NCBI GenBank assembly: GCA_947561585.1
Contig: CANNZV010000428.1
Location: 310,001 to 374,000 of the forward strand
Origin: Caprella mutica
Lineage: Eukaryota; Arthropoda; Malacostraca; Amphipoda; Caprellidae
Reading direction: 5' to 3'
Length of the DNA: 64,000 nucleotides
The stretch's first letter is position 1, and every line of letters starts with the position of its first letter. This document shows positions 10,833-21,020 of this stretch, in pieces. The notes under the pieces were generated by a model that ran no database searches, was not told the origin of the DNA, and saw only the letters and a program-made list of their open reading frames with translations. Made by a program: the position numbers and the translations under genes.

Positions 10833-10918
10833 CACTTATCTTGACTTCACAAAAATAAAATAGAACTTCACCGACGAAAGAGACACGTTGCGACCGTCCT
10901 TTCCAAGAGCACCCTGTA

Positions 10919-11262
10919 TAATCAGACTAAAAGTCATGTAGGAATTGATGAACTAAATCAAAGAAATAATCAGACTAAAAGTCATGTAGAAATTGATGAA
11001 CTAAATCAAAGAAAGAATCAGACTAAAAGTCATGTAGGAATTGATGAACTAAATCAAAGAAATAATCAGACTAAAAGTCATGTAGGAATTGATGAACTAA
11101 ATCAAAGATATAATCAGACTAAAAGTCATGTAGGAATTGATGAACTAAATCAAAGATGACTAAAAGTCATGTAGGAATGGATGAACTATATCAAAGATAT
11201 AATCAGACAAAAAGTCATGTAGAAATTGATGAACTTAATATAATATAAAATCAGATTAATAG
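10919..11262. repeat. Satellite array, 48-bp unit, about 7 copies
   Basis: The unit contains AATCAGACTAAAAGTCATG, then TAGGAATTGATGAACT and AAATCAAAGAAAT. The first five units are nearly identical, and the last two are shortened or diverged. It matches the remnant at 4840-4940. A similar GACTAAA...GTCATAT motif forms the intron-1 array of Rep-like gene 2. Confidence 0.92.
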
Positions 11263-11544
11263 TCAGGTGAGAACCAATGAACTTAATCAGAGAATTAATT
11301 AGACTGAAAACCATGAGGGATTGGATTTATTTAATTATATGCTATAATAGCCGGAAAATAATTACGAGTTCAAACTGGTTGAAAATTATTTTATTTCTTT
11401 TTATACTAATTTAGTATAAAAACTAGAATTGTATAATATGAAACTGATAACAGAACAAAATCAATATAATTATAATATATGATTCAATAGCATTTTGAAT
11501 CTTGATAATAAATTGAAACAGTATTGTAAATATACAAAATTTGA
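11263..11544. other. No gene seen; AT-rich
   Basis: AT-rich DNA between the satellite and the 3' end of Rep-like gene 2. I searched it for a first exon belonging to gene 1 and found none. Confidence 0.5.
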
Positions 11545-11706
11545 TTATCCTGATTTCTTATTCTTCTTACAAGTCATTTGGCCATCCTTTGAGAAAACGA
11601 TCTTTGAGAAAACGATCTCGCTGTCATCAAAGCAAACTTTTTTCGATGACCTCTTTCTTTTGGTGGACGATTTCCTAGTTTTTGGTTTGTTCTTTGGAAT
11701 TATCTG
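11545..11706 (-). other. Open Lys/Arg-rich tail in frame after the stop of Rep-like gene 2
   Basis: Immediately after the TAG at 11709-11707 the same frame stays open for 53 codons to a TAA at 11547-11545. The first half is strongly basic (KPKTRKSSTKRKRSSKK), like a bipartite nuclear localisation signal. This suggests that the TAG is a nonsense change near the true C-terminus, is read through, or is skipped by splicing at the nearby TTAGCAG. Confidence 0.4.
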
Positions 11707-14134
11707 CTAACTAGACTCTCCATCGGTCACTTCTTCCACTAGGACATTAGATGCAGGAACTATAAGCGAGCAAGGAATTTGTGATATTGGAGATCCAGGC
11801 ATCTCAATTATGGGAACAGGAGATGCAGGCGAATTTAGACGAATCATTTCTTCAAAGGGTGATGAACCAGACGTTGGTTCAATTTCAACAAAATCATGGT
11901 GAGAACTTTGCTCTAGTGAATCCGAGTCACTTACTAGCGGTGGAAGCTCTATAGATTCCCCTGATGATTCCATCTCATTTGGCGGTTGTGGACGCACAGC
12001 TGGTATAGTGGCAAAATCTGTGGTGTTTCTCAAGCAAGCGCATCCTTGTGAAGTACTGGTACCTGTATAATAAAATATTTAGATGGGAATAAGTAATTTT
12101 ACTAATTTATTTGCTTCACCTAAATAACAAAAGTTTTACCATTCTCTCGATGAGGGCAATTTGACTGTTCAGGATGATTATTCTGTACCAGACGGAGAGA
12201 AGGCGATGAACATGACTGATCAGTTTCATTACTAGTAACTTGCATTTGCAAATTTATCGTTCCAGCTTCTCTTTCTGCTATATAGTGATTAACAATAGGA
12301 TGAAAATTAAAATCGTATAGACTATAGAATGATTCGAAGAAAATTGATGATTCCAAGTTAGTATAAACAATTCAATGAGTAGGTAACTTTTAATTTTAAA
12401 ATAAATTTTCAAAATATTTCAAATAAAATTAAACCCACCTGATGTATCAGGAGTATAATCAGGATTTTCAGAAGTATTTTTTTCTAAATAATCTCGCAAA
12501 TCGAAGTCTTCCGATAAATTCGGGATAGTTGGTGGCTTATTGAAGCTGTACCTTTCCTTTTGAGATATCACGGCTTCTTTGGACATATCTGCAAATGGAA
12601 TGGTTCCCAAAGTATGGACATCCCATCCATCCATTGACAGAGCACTGTAATCAGGATGGAAGTTTGCGAAGACTACAACCGGTTGTACTGTGAATCTGCG
12701 AATCCTTCCTGCATATTTTCCAGACATCACCAATCCTGTAATTATATGGAAAAACTGTAAAGATTCTTCTTATTGCAATTACAGTAAATTTTCAAATATA
12801 TATTCATCATATTTACCATTTTTGAGAGACTCTAAAGTAGAGTAATCAAAACTGTGTTTTGATGATCTGCGACGTCAAAGCAGAATCCCTGAGATTCATC
12901 ATCCACGAAAAAAGCAGCATCTCTACATGACATACTGCCGTCAATAACAGTGAAGCCATAAAGAACAGAGAGGTATTGCGCAAAGAAGCTCTTTCCATAA
13001 TTCCCTTCTAAGTCCGCAATCCATGTGATCTTCCTCTCTGGCTGTTCCATCACAATCTTAAGACACTGGTATTGCCACAGAAAGAGTTTTTTTTGTTTGC
13101 CACTTTGCAAACAGCTCATTACTTTTCTTTATGTTTTTGACCATGTTGGCGATTTTGTCGAAGCAGTGATGACGCTCAAAGTATTTTTTGCTCATTTTCA
13201 CCTGAGCAGCGGTGTGTTTGTTAATAAGCTCCTTTATTAATAAGGGGACAGAGCACGATCTGCCTGCATCTGTTTAAAACGAAAATAAGTAATAGACTAA
13301 GTAATAGGTAATCAAAAATCATATGTAAACAGATAGACTATAAATATGAGAAACTGCAAGACTAAAGTCATATGTAAACAGATAGACTAGATATGAGAAA
13401 CTGCAAGACTAAAGTCATATGTAAACAGGTAGACTAAATATGAGAAACTGCAAGACTAAAGTCTTATGCAAACAGAGAGACTAAATATGAGAAACTGCAA
13501 GACTAAATATGAGAAACTGCAAGGCTAAAGTCATATGTATACAGATAGACTAAATATGAGAAACTGCAAGACAAAGTCATATGTAAACAAGTAAACTAAA
13601 TATGAGAAACTGCAAGACTAAAGTCTTATGCAAACAGATAGACTAAATATAAGAAACTGCAAGACTAAAGTCTTATATAAACAGATAGACTAAATATGAG
13701 AAACTGCAAGACTAAAGTTTTATTCAACAAATAGAATAAATATCAAAATTGAAATCTTTCAGTTCAGAAATCAAAAGTTGTCAATGTAATAACATACCTG
13801 AGGAGTTACCAGCTTCTTCCCTGGAGAAATCACCAATATTGAAATAATTGCCATCCCTGGTGCAATATCTGAAATTCACTAAGGATGATTCAGAAGCAAT
13901 TTCCCAGAAAGCACTGCCTAAAACTTTCTTGCAATGGCTAAGACGGTAACTTCTCTCGTACTCCACATAGCCCTGGAGATGCTGGACATCATTAGCACCA
14001 ACCTCCTTCCCAATAACAGCCTTACGTATTTTGAAGGAAGGATTCAATAATTCCTGTTTGTAATCCATATTAGGGTTATAATTATTAAGGGTAAGAACCC
14101 ACCTGGATCTCTGTAATGTACCAGAAACAGCCAT
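11707..14134 (-). pseudogene. Rep-like gene 2: CRESS-DNA-virus-type replication protein (HUH nuclease plus SF3 helicase) with five exons
   Basis: Exons on the minus strand: 14134-13798, 13269-12817, 12735-12439, 12277-12140 and 12062-11707. All have GT/AG ends, and the phases agree at each junction. Exon 1 carries the HUH endonuclease: motif I (VLTLNNYNP), motif II (HLQGYVEY) and motif III with the catalytic Tyr (YCTRDG). Exon 2 has Walker A (GNYGKS). Exon 3 has motif C with Asn (VVFANFHPD) and SMDGW, where gene 1 and most family members have Arg in place of Gly. Exons 4-5 form a Ser/Pro/Glu-rich extension of about 160 residues, not typical of viral Reps. Exon 2 contains two frame changes, near 13095 and near 12880. 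They are opposite in sign, so the flanking frames agree. The ATG at 14134 starts just before motif I. It is an endogenous virus-like gene, possibly once co-opted; activity is uncertain. Confidence 0.75.
13280..13740. repeat. Satellite inside intron 1 of Rep-like gene 2 (about 42-45 bp unit)
   Basis: About nine units contain GACTAAATATGAGAAACTGC then AAGACTAAAGTCATATGTAAACAGATA, with some length variants. It fills most of the 528-bp intron (13797-13270). The GACTAAAGTCATAT core resembles the 48-bp satellite next to gene 1, so intron-borne repeats may predate the gene duplication. Confidence 0.9.
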
Positions 14135-14380
14135 ACTTATTTCATGTATTTTCACAGGCAATGATAATCTCACACTGGACTGAAATCTTACCAACAGCTA
14201 TTCATGACTTCAGATCGAAAGTGAGGTACAATATGCGTAAACTGAACAAAATGCTATTTAGGAATCTAATTGAAATAATCATCTTTTTCTATCGTGTATT
14301 TGCATCGTCTCTTCTTTAATAATAATACTATTTTTAAAGTATTCAATTCAATTATATAATAATAAAATTTACATAGAGTC

Positions 14381-15475
14381 AGGGTGCATTCACACCAAAA
14401 GCTGTTGAGCAGGCAGGCAGGCAGGCAGTATTTGAGAAACACGGTAATGCATTGGAGCGTTCATACCAAAAACAGGCGGTTGAGCGGTCAGGCGCGGTTA
14501 GCAAAGCTGCTAGCTGTTGGCATAAGATGCGATCGATTCCTGCTCCTAACCGCTGCTGTGCAGGCTGCCAGATGTGCGATTAGTGTCAATTAGTGTATAA
14601 AGAGGCGTCGAAGAGGCGCTTTGGATATTGAGCAGCTAATATCAAGAAGTATTTGAATGCAAAGCTAACAGTCGTTCATCTAAACCGAAACATAGCGACT
14701 GGAACTATATCAAACCAATGGAGGAAAATTGGACAGATATTGATATGAAATCATAAGATTTTGATATGAAATAAAAGAATTTTTATTTAACTAAATAATT
14801 TTTATTTACTTCTGTATGATTGAATCGGTTTCATATTTTATTTCTGTATATATTTCACAATGATAAATGTATTAATATCAATTTAATTTTATTACGTTAT
14901 AGTTTATTTAACTTCTATTTTTTTGTTAGAATGTCTAACTAATATAAATTACCTAATATTATTAAGTGAATCTGGTCATTGGAATTGTCGAATGTATCCA
15001 GATTCACTCACAAAAAGTATCTAGATACACTTACTAATAAGAATTTTTAAGATACAAATACAATGTACTCTAATTTACCCATAAATAAATTTCTATTTAC
15101 AACCGTATGCAATAGTTTAAACTTTATAAAGAGTTCCAAGTGGAGAAGAATTCCACAAATATGACAAATAATCCAATTGAATATTCTTTTTTATCAATGC
15201 TTTAATATGATAATAAATAAATAATATGATAATAAATCTATCTAAAAATGTAAATTTATTGAAAAATATAAAAATGTTACATTTTACATAACAATTAACA
15301 GAAAATAAATTCATTAATTCAATCAATAATATTTCTAATTCTAACTAGCTTTTATGAATAGAAAGAGAACGACCGCCAGATAAAAACTGCTTCATCAACT
15401 GCTCGCGGTGTGAAGGGCACCCTGCTCAACTGCCTGCCCGCCTGCCTGTTCAACTGCTTTTGGTGTGAATGCACC
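14381..15475. mobile_element. Non-autonomous DNA transposon of about 1.1 kb with long terminal inverted repeats
   Basis: The left end AGGGTGCATTCACACCAAAAG and the right end, read inverted (AAGGTGCATTCACACCAAAAG), match. The inverted similarity continues through GAGCAGGCAGGCAGGCAGGC and related GC-rich sequence for about 50 bp. The interior is AT-rich with no transposase. I could not identify a convincing target-site duplication, so the superfamily is open. Confidence 0.8.
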
Positions 15476-17440
15476 TTTAGTTATGAGAACATCTTAAATT
15501 ATCATTTATGTAATATTGATCATTTTCTGTACAGAATTATTTGAATTTTACGATAATAGTTCCATATTGAAACTAGTGTATTTACGTGTTTTCAATACCA
15601 TTAATATTAACCTGTTCAAATAGTACTTTCTCGTTAACATAAAAACATGAGAATTTAAAGATCACAATAATATCAATATATTCACGTGTGTATCACCTTA
15701 TTCATTTCTGATAATGAATAAATTATTATTCATTTACATTAAAATATTCTAGTCTAAATTTGTGATACAGCTTGCCATATAAATAGAGTCTTGACGTGAT
15801 GGATGTCGAGGTGTTGGTCAGCTCCTTCCAGTAAGTTCCGGCTTTACAATTTTCCTACTATTTTGAGGAAGCGGTCATCAAACAAATAAATAAATACTCA
15901 AATGACGAAAATTATTAAGATAGATAATTTCGTGAATTTAATGCATCGATATGGGGTCATGGAACATTCCAATATTACAAATTAAATGATCAAATTTTAC
16001 CAGTATTCTAAATTTATCGGTTAAAATGAAAATTGTGCATTCATTTTTTATTGCATGAATAAAGTTTTCACGAATATCACTACTCAGCTCAGGTATGAAT
16101 AAGGCTTACATGATTTTATTTATTTATAAATTAATTATTTATTAAATGATTTCTAATTATAGCAATATGCCCAAATTTAAATTTTTTTTAGTAAAAATTG
16201 TGTTTCTATAAATCGCCTAAATTTTATATATTGTATATAGAGTAGACTGATTGTATCAAAAATACTTTAGGCTTCATTTCATTCATATTTATTCGATGTC
16301 AATTATAGTGACTATACAAACAAACTAATGAGAATTATGAATCATATTATATTTATTCATTAATCAGATTTTGAGCTATATTACGCTGGATTGAAATGCT
16401 ACAAAGACCAATGGAAAGCTACTCAAAATTTAATTTAATATTTAAAAAATGTTATAGGCATAAGATTATTCAATGTTCCGCAAAGTTTTTCGTACAAGAT
16501 AAATTAGTATCATAAAAAATCATATTGGAAGAATTCACATTCATGATTATTATTAGAGTATTATTTAAGAATCTAACGAAGTTTAGTCTGTGGCATGTGC
16601 TACATTGACAGTCATTATGGCAACACTGTTACCATATTTTTTCACCTTCCAGGCTAAAGTGTTGCAGGGCTGGGGCGCGGGCTGCTGTAATATTATATAG
16701 GCCGCCCGGGCCTTTAATGGAAATAACTTTATTTTGATGAGTTTTATTTTGTCATAGGTGACCATTAATAGTAGCATTGCGGTCAATACAACTTTTTATC
16801 CACACAGAATTTCATATAAGCATTTGTTTCGAGGGAGAAATGAGTTTTATTATTTTGTCTAACTCGAGATCAGTAATTTCATTGACTAAAGAGTGTGGTT
16901 TGCTAGGTTGCCTACATTTTTATATATTTATTATTTGAAGATTAATAATTAGGCTTAAAAGGATCACACTCCTTCTTTTAATATAGACTGCCGTACAACT
17001 AACACTGTTATAAATTCTCCATGTTCTCGGGGTATTGAATCGTTGTACTGTGATTTCTATTATTGATACTCTATAATTATAGTCTATAAGATCGTGGTTT
17101 CAAACAATATGTGAGTGAGTTAGAATACTATTTTATAATATTTTCTATAATTAATTTAAGCTATATCTTCTATTTTTTCTGGGTTCATTTTCGACATTCA
17201 GCTAATGGTTTGTAGTTTAGGTACGTTAGCCGACATCGACAATTTGTCCTTTTATTATTTTATATAGGTGAAGGGACAAATTTAAGACGTTTTCAAAAAC
17301 ACCATTTTTGGGCAAAGTGTTTCATTCTTCAGATATGTACGCAATCCTATCAACAGCCATCCATTATCGTTAAGCAATTTTTCATAAGAAAGAATAGGTA
17401 TTCAACTATTTCGGGAATTGTTTATATTGGAAATGTTGCA
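15476..17440. other. No gene seen; AT-rich, one possible TATA element
   Basis: Nearly 2 kb without a credible reading frame. TATAAATAG at about 15779, plus strand, is followed about 60 bp later by CCAGTAAGTTCC, which could be a promoter with a short first exon and donor. No downstream exon is recognisable. A short G/C-rich stretch at 16660-16720 is unexplained. Confidence 0.35.
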
Positions 17441-17441
17441 T

Positions 17442-17670
17442 AGGGTCACGCAGGTAAATTACGGCCCACTCGCTAACTGCGGCCTCTAACAACTGAAACA
17501 TCATAACTTCAAATCACACGTCAAAGCCGTAATTAATAAGTTATAGCATGCGCTGTGCTTCTTTTGATAGCTATGCAACATTTTAATGTAATTTCAATTC
17601 AGAATAAATTAGACTCTCTTGAGAGGGCCGCAATTAAAATTATAGGGCCGCAATTTACCTGCGTGACCCT
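17442..17670. mobile_element. MITE, 229 bp, Tc1/mariner-like TA target
   Basis: The ends AGGGTCACGCAGGTAAATTA and, inverted, AGGGTCACGCAGGTAAATTG are near-identical, and GCGGCC-type sequence continues the pairing. TA sits at both edges. A second, more diverged member lies at 27456-27650. Confidence 0.85.
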
Positions 17671-17690
17671 ATCAAAAGAACTGCTATGCA

Positions 17691-18813
17691 CAGGGTTGGC
17701 AAGGTAGGTTTCCCCCAGGTTTCCCCCAAAATGGGGGAAACTGAAAAAAACATTCGGGGGAAACTGGGGGAAGCCTAAATTAGCTATACTTATTACTTAT
17801 CCAAGGGCTTTACGATGTCAGTATGCTCGTTTACGATGTCTGTGTGCTCCTTTACAATGTCTGTGTGCTCCTTCACAATGTCTGTGTGCCCCTTCACAAT
17901 GTCTATGTGCTCCTTTACAATGTCTATGTGCTCCTTCACAATGTCTGTGTCACTGTGTGCCCCTCACAATGTCTGTGTGCTCCTTTACAATGTCTGTGTG
18001 CCCCTTTACAATGTCTGTGTGCCTCTTTACAATGTCTGTGTGCCCCTTCACAATGTCTGTGTGCCCCTTCACAATGTCTGTGTGCCCCTTCACCAAGTCT
18101 GTGTGCCCCTTCACAAAGTCTGTGTGCCCCTTCACAAAGTCTGTGTGTTCCTTTGATTTATAATAACTTCTTGGTGAGAAACTGTGATAACTAAGGGATA
18201 ATAATATTATCAAATATACTGATATTCAATATTTGTAATTTCTTTTATTGTTCACTGTAGATAAATATGACAAAACTAAACTTTTATATTTGGTACTACA
18301 TTCTTCCTTTCAGTAAATAGTTCTAACATCTTAATATAGCCAATTATATAACTTGCAGTGGTAACTAGCAAGCTTAATTACGACTTGTCACTAAGTATAG
18401 AGCACTCTGATTCTCGGGAGTCTGAACTGGTTCCATAAAAATTACAATACCTTGTAACCTTAAAGTTAACATTGCACATGTCATGGGATGATGGGAATGA
18501 AATGATGATTGCTACCTATATTAATCATCATTCATTAGAGATATTTAAATATTATAATTTTGGCAATTATGATTTTTAATTGATGAATAAATTAATTAGA
18601 AGTAGTTATACCAATATATTATCATATTATGCATTTATTGATCATTAGACTCAATGATTCATTTGACATATAGTTACTGTAATACATGTTGATGGTCAAT
18701 ATGTAAACTTACATTTATCATTAACAGACTACCAAGGTTTCCCCCAAGTTTCCCCCAGTTTCCCCTGGGGGAAACTAAAAAAACCTCCTTGAGGTTTCCC
18801 CTAACCAACCCTG
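17691..18813. mobile_element. hAT-type non-autonomous element with internal minisatellite
   Basis: It begins CAGGGTTGGCAAGG and ends with the inverted CCAACCCTG. The 8-bp sequence GCTATGCA flanks it exactly on both sides (17683-17690 and 18814-18821), the signature of hAT transposition. Both subterminal regions hold inverted copies of GGTTTCCCCCAGTTTCCCC-type sequence able to form stems. There is no transposase. A decayed relative occurs at 58494-58615. Confidence 0.93.
17811..18150. repeat. 21-bp minisatellite within the hAT element
   Basis: About 15 units of the type CTTCACAATGTCTGTGTGCCC, open in several frames on both strands because 21 is a multiple of three. The seven-residue translated repeats are a by-product. 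Confidence 0.93.
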
Positions 18814-18878
18814 GCTATGCATGTAGACTTGTAGAGGCTAAAGTTAATTAGTATTTAGTATGCCGCGATTTACGATAT

Positions 18879-19382
18879 GTATCTAAAAGCTGAGCGGCGC
18901 ACCACAGTACGGCGCTTCAGATTACGGAGCACCCCTGTACGTTCTAATAGATAAGTAATTTGAATGAAGATTAATGATATGTAGAGTTAATTTGATAGGT
19001 AATTGTTGTATCAAATTTATGACTGATGGTACATGAATCCAATGTTTATACAGAACAGTTTAATTCATTGATTGAGATGTTTAATTTGAAATAGAAAATA
19101 AAATTTACCATAGAAAACTGTAATAATTTCAATTTTATGGGGTAACTGTTTTAAACTTTCAGTCTTAGGTCTAAATAAAAACGTATTAGTTAGCCATCAG
19201 GTAGATGTATCAGGGGGCGTGCCGCCCCCCGAACCCCCCTGCCAGGTCATTAAACAATCATGAAGTGTGCAGAACAACAAACTAGCGGATACAACAAACT
19301 GCATAACAGTCATTAAATAAGACAATTAATAAAAAGTGTAGTGGTGCGCAGTATTGAGGTGCAACGCTCAGCTTTTAGATAC
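18879..19382. mobile_element. TIR element of about 500 bp carrying a GC-rich module
   Basis: GTATCTAAAAGCTGAGCG at 18879 is inverted as CGCTCAGCTTTTAGATAC ending at 19382, and nearby GCGCACCAC/GTGGTGCGC also pairs. The interior is AT-rich apart from the module at 19205-19307. Confidence 0.75.
19205..19307 (+). repeat. Dispersed GC-rich module, copy 1
   Basis: A short palindromic core (GGGGGCGTGCCGCCCCCC) is followed by GAACCCC, CTGCCAGGTCATTAAACAAT, CATGAAGTGTGCAG and ACAACAAACTAGC. Four other copies share this order at 19611-19712, 21689-21788, 40686-40795 (inverted) and 40846-40950. Confidence 0.88.
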
Positions 19383-19610
19383 TGTTGCAATTTACCCACT
19401 TTACCTTAAGTAAGATTTTATAATTCCAATGTTTCAATTTTCAATGGTAGACTTAAGACGAATAGACTCAAAAAATACTTGATAAATTCTATATACCTAT
19501 AATAATTTAAGCATTATCATATAAACAGTTTATTTTATAACTTAGCTTATATTATAATGATTTAACTACCATTATATATGCAGTATATTTACGATATAAC
19601 TACGAATATA

Positions 19611-19712
19611 TGTATATCGTGAGGCGTGCCGCCCCCCGAACCCCTCTGCCAGGTCTTTAAACAATCATGAAGTGTGCAGTACAACAAACTAGCAGATACA
19701 ACAAGCTACATA
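19611..19712 (+). repeat. Dispersed GC-rich module, copy 2
   Basis: Same ordered blocks as copy 1, with GAGGCGTGCCGCCCCCC replacing the perfect palindrome arm. It lies 14 bp left of the Tc1-like copy B. Confidence 0.85.
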
Positions 19713-19725
19713 ACTATACTTTATA

Positions 19726-21018
19726 CAGGGTGGGGCGTAAGTTTGGAAGCAATTTTTCAAACATTAATATAATTCTTAAAAATAAGTTCCTAAGTAGGTG
19801 ATAGGGTTTGAACTTTAGTAGAGACACTACATTATGAAGTGGCAGGGTTATTTTTTACAAAAATTTAGTCAATTCAAAAATGTCAGACAAAAGAGAAGCC
19901 ATTATTGCTCTACACCGTGCCGGGAAGTCAGATTCCGTCATTTCAAAGACTCTCTCAATAGCGAGATCGACTGTTTGGAAGTGTGTGAAGCGTTTTAATG
20001 AGAGAGGAGACTTGACTGATCGTCCAAGAAGTGGTAGACCACGCTCACAACGCACCAAACAACTGATAAAATGTGCCTGAGAGAAGATCAGGAGGACCCC
20101 GAAAAGGTCAATACGATTGTTAGCCAAAACAGCTAATGTGAGTCCAAGAACAATGAGAAGAGTTGTCAAAGAAGACCTAAAGATGTCCTCTTTGAGACAG
20201 ACTCTGTCAGAAGCTGTAAAGAAAAAGAGATTGGAGAGAAGCAAAGCACTTCTGAGAGAATTGAAGTCTGGCACGGCTGGTGAAATTGTTTGGTCTGACG
20301 AAAAAAATTTCACAGTGGAAATGGCTCACAACCGGAGGAATGACAGAATAATAGGTAAAAGTGCAAAAGACATCCCATACAACCAAAAAACTGTCCACAG
20401 AACCATGAAACCTGCTTCAGTAATGGTCTGGGTCGCCGTTTCAGAAACTTGGAGATATCCTTTAATTTTTGTGGAACAAGGCGTCAAAATCAATGCTAAA
20501 TGTTATATTGAAAATATTTTTACGCCAATGTTGGAGTCAGCTAAGGATCACTTCGGTAATGACACTACACTCTATGGACATTTCAGCAAGACGGCGGCGC
20601 GACTTCACATACTGCAAATGTCACTCAAAACTGGTGCCATGACCATCTTCCACGGTTTTGGTCTAAAGAAATGTGGCCTCCCTGCTTCCCAGATGTTAAT
20701 CCTATGGACTTTTCGGTATGGTCCATTCTTGAATCAAAGGCCTGTGGTAAATTCCATCGCAGTGTGGATGATTTAAAGCGTTAGCTCCAGAGATCTTGGA
20801 AGGAAATTTCACAAGAACAGTTGCGTGCCGCAGTAGGAGGAGTTCGGAGGACATTTGAGGCTGTTATTAAAAACAAGGGAGGACATTTGAATAAATTTAT
20901 GATTTTTGAATTCTTAAAACCCTTATGTAATAATACATAACTGTAAATTATTAAATATATATTTTTTTTGGATTATAATATGCACTTTCATTTGCTTCCA
21001 AACTTACGCCCGACCCTG
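19726..21018 (+). mobile_element. Tc1-like transposon, copy B, complete termini
   Basis: 1293 bp with CAGGGTGGGGCGTAAGTTTG at the left and the inverse (CAAACTTACGCCCGACCCTG) at the right, flanked by the TA target (19724-19725 and 21019-21020). It encodes the same transposase as copy A. Confidence 0.93.
19880..20890 (+). pseudogene. Tc1/mariner-superfamily transposase, copy B, decayed
   Basis: The ATG at 19880 starts a helix-turn-helix DNA-binding region, then GRPRSQRT and the catalytic domain. The first Asp is present (WSDEK near 20295). The second lies in QQDG near 20585 and the third in the PD-V-N-P segment near 20690, with about 32 residues between them as I read it. A TGA at 20078-20080 replaces the Arg codon kept in copy A. 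About 15 bases are missing near 20190, and a 1-base shift with extra GC near 20595 breaks the second half. Translation of the last part ends near 20890. Confidence 0.88.
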
Positions 21019-21020
21019 TA

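Larger units (their letters stand above)
6216..10915 (-). mobile_element. Non-LTR retrotransposon (LINE, CR1/Jockey-like), minus strand
   Basis: One element with ORF1 (10832-9747) and ORF2 (endonuclease remnants 9727-9066, reverse transcriptase 9065-6327) in the order typical of two-ORF LINEs. Its coding strand is rich in Arg, Glu, Gly and Val codons, unlike the AT-rich surroundings. The 3' end abuts the right TIR of the Tc1-like copy A. The 5' end near 10915 is followed within a few bases by CACCCTGTA and the resumed 48-bp satellite, which points to insertion into that transposon's terminus. No poly-A tail is evident at 6216. Confidence 0.85.

Noticed and set aside
11263..11544. Missing first (HUH) exon of Rep-like gene 1 beyond the transposon stack
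   Set aside because: No frame with HUH motifs is present in this interval on the minus strand.
11495..11710. 71-codon plus-strand frame
   Set aside because: Antisense of the basic tail of Rep-like gene 2.
15779..15850. TATAAATAG promoter with first exon
   Set aside because: No downstream coding exon found; kept only as a remark in the spacer entry.
17815..18213. Cys/Val/Pro and His/Thr/Asp repeat proteins on both strands
   Set aside because: The 21-bp minisatellite keeps several frames open; there is no gene-like context.
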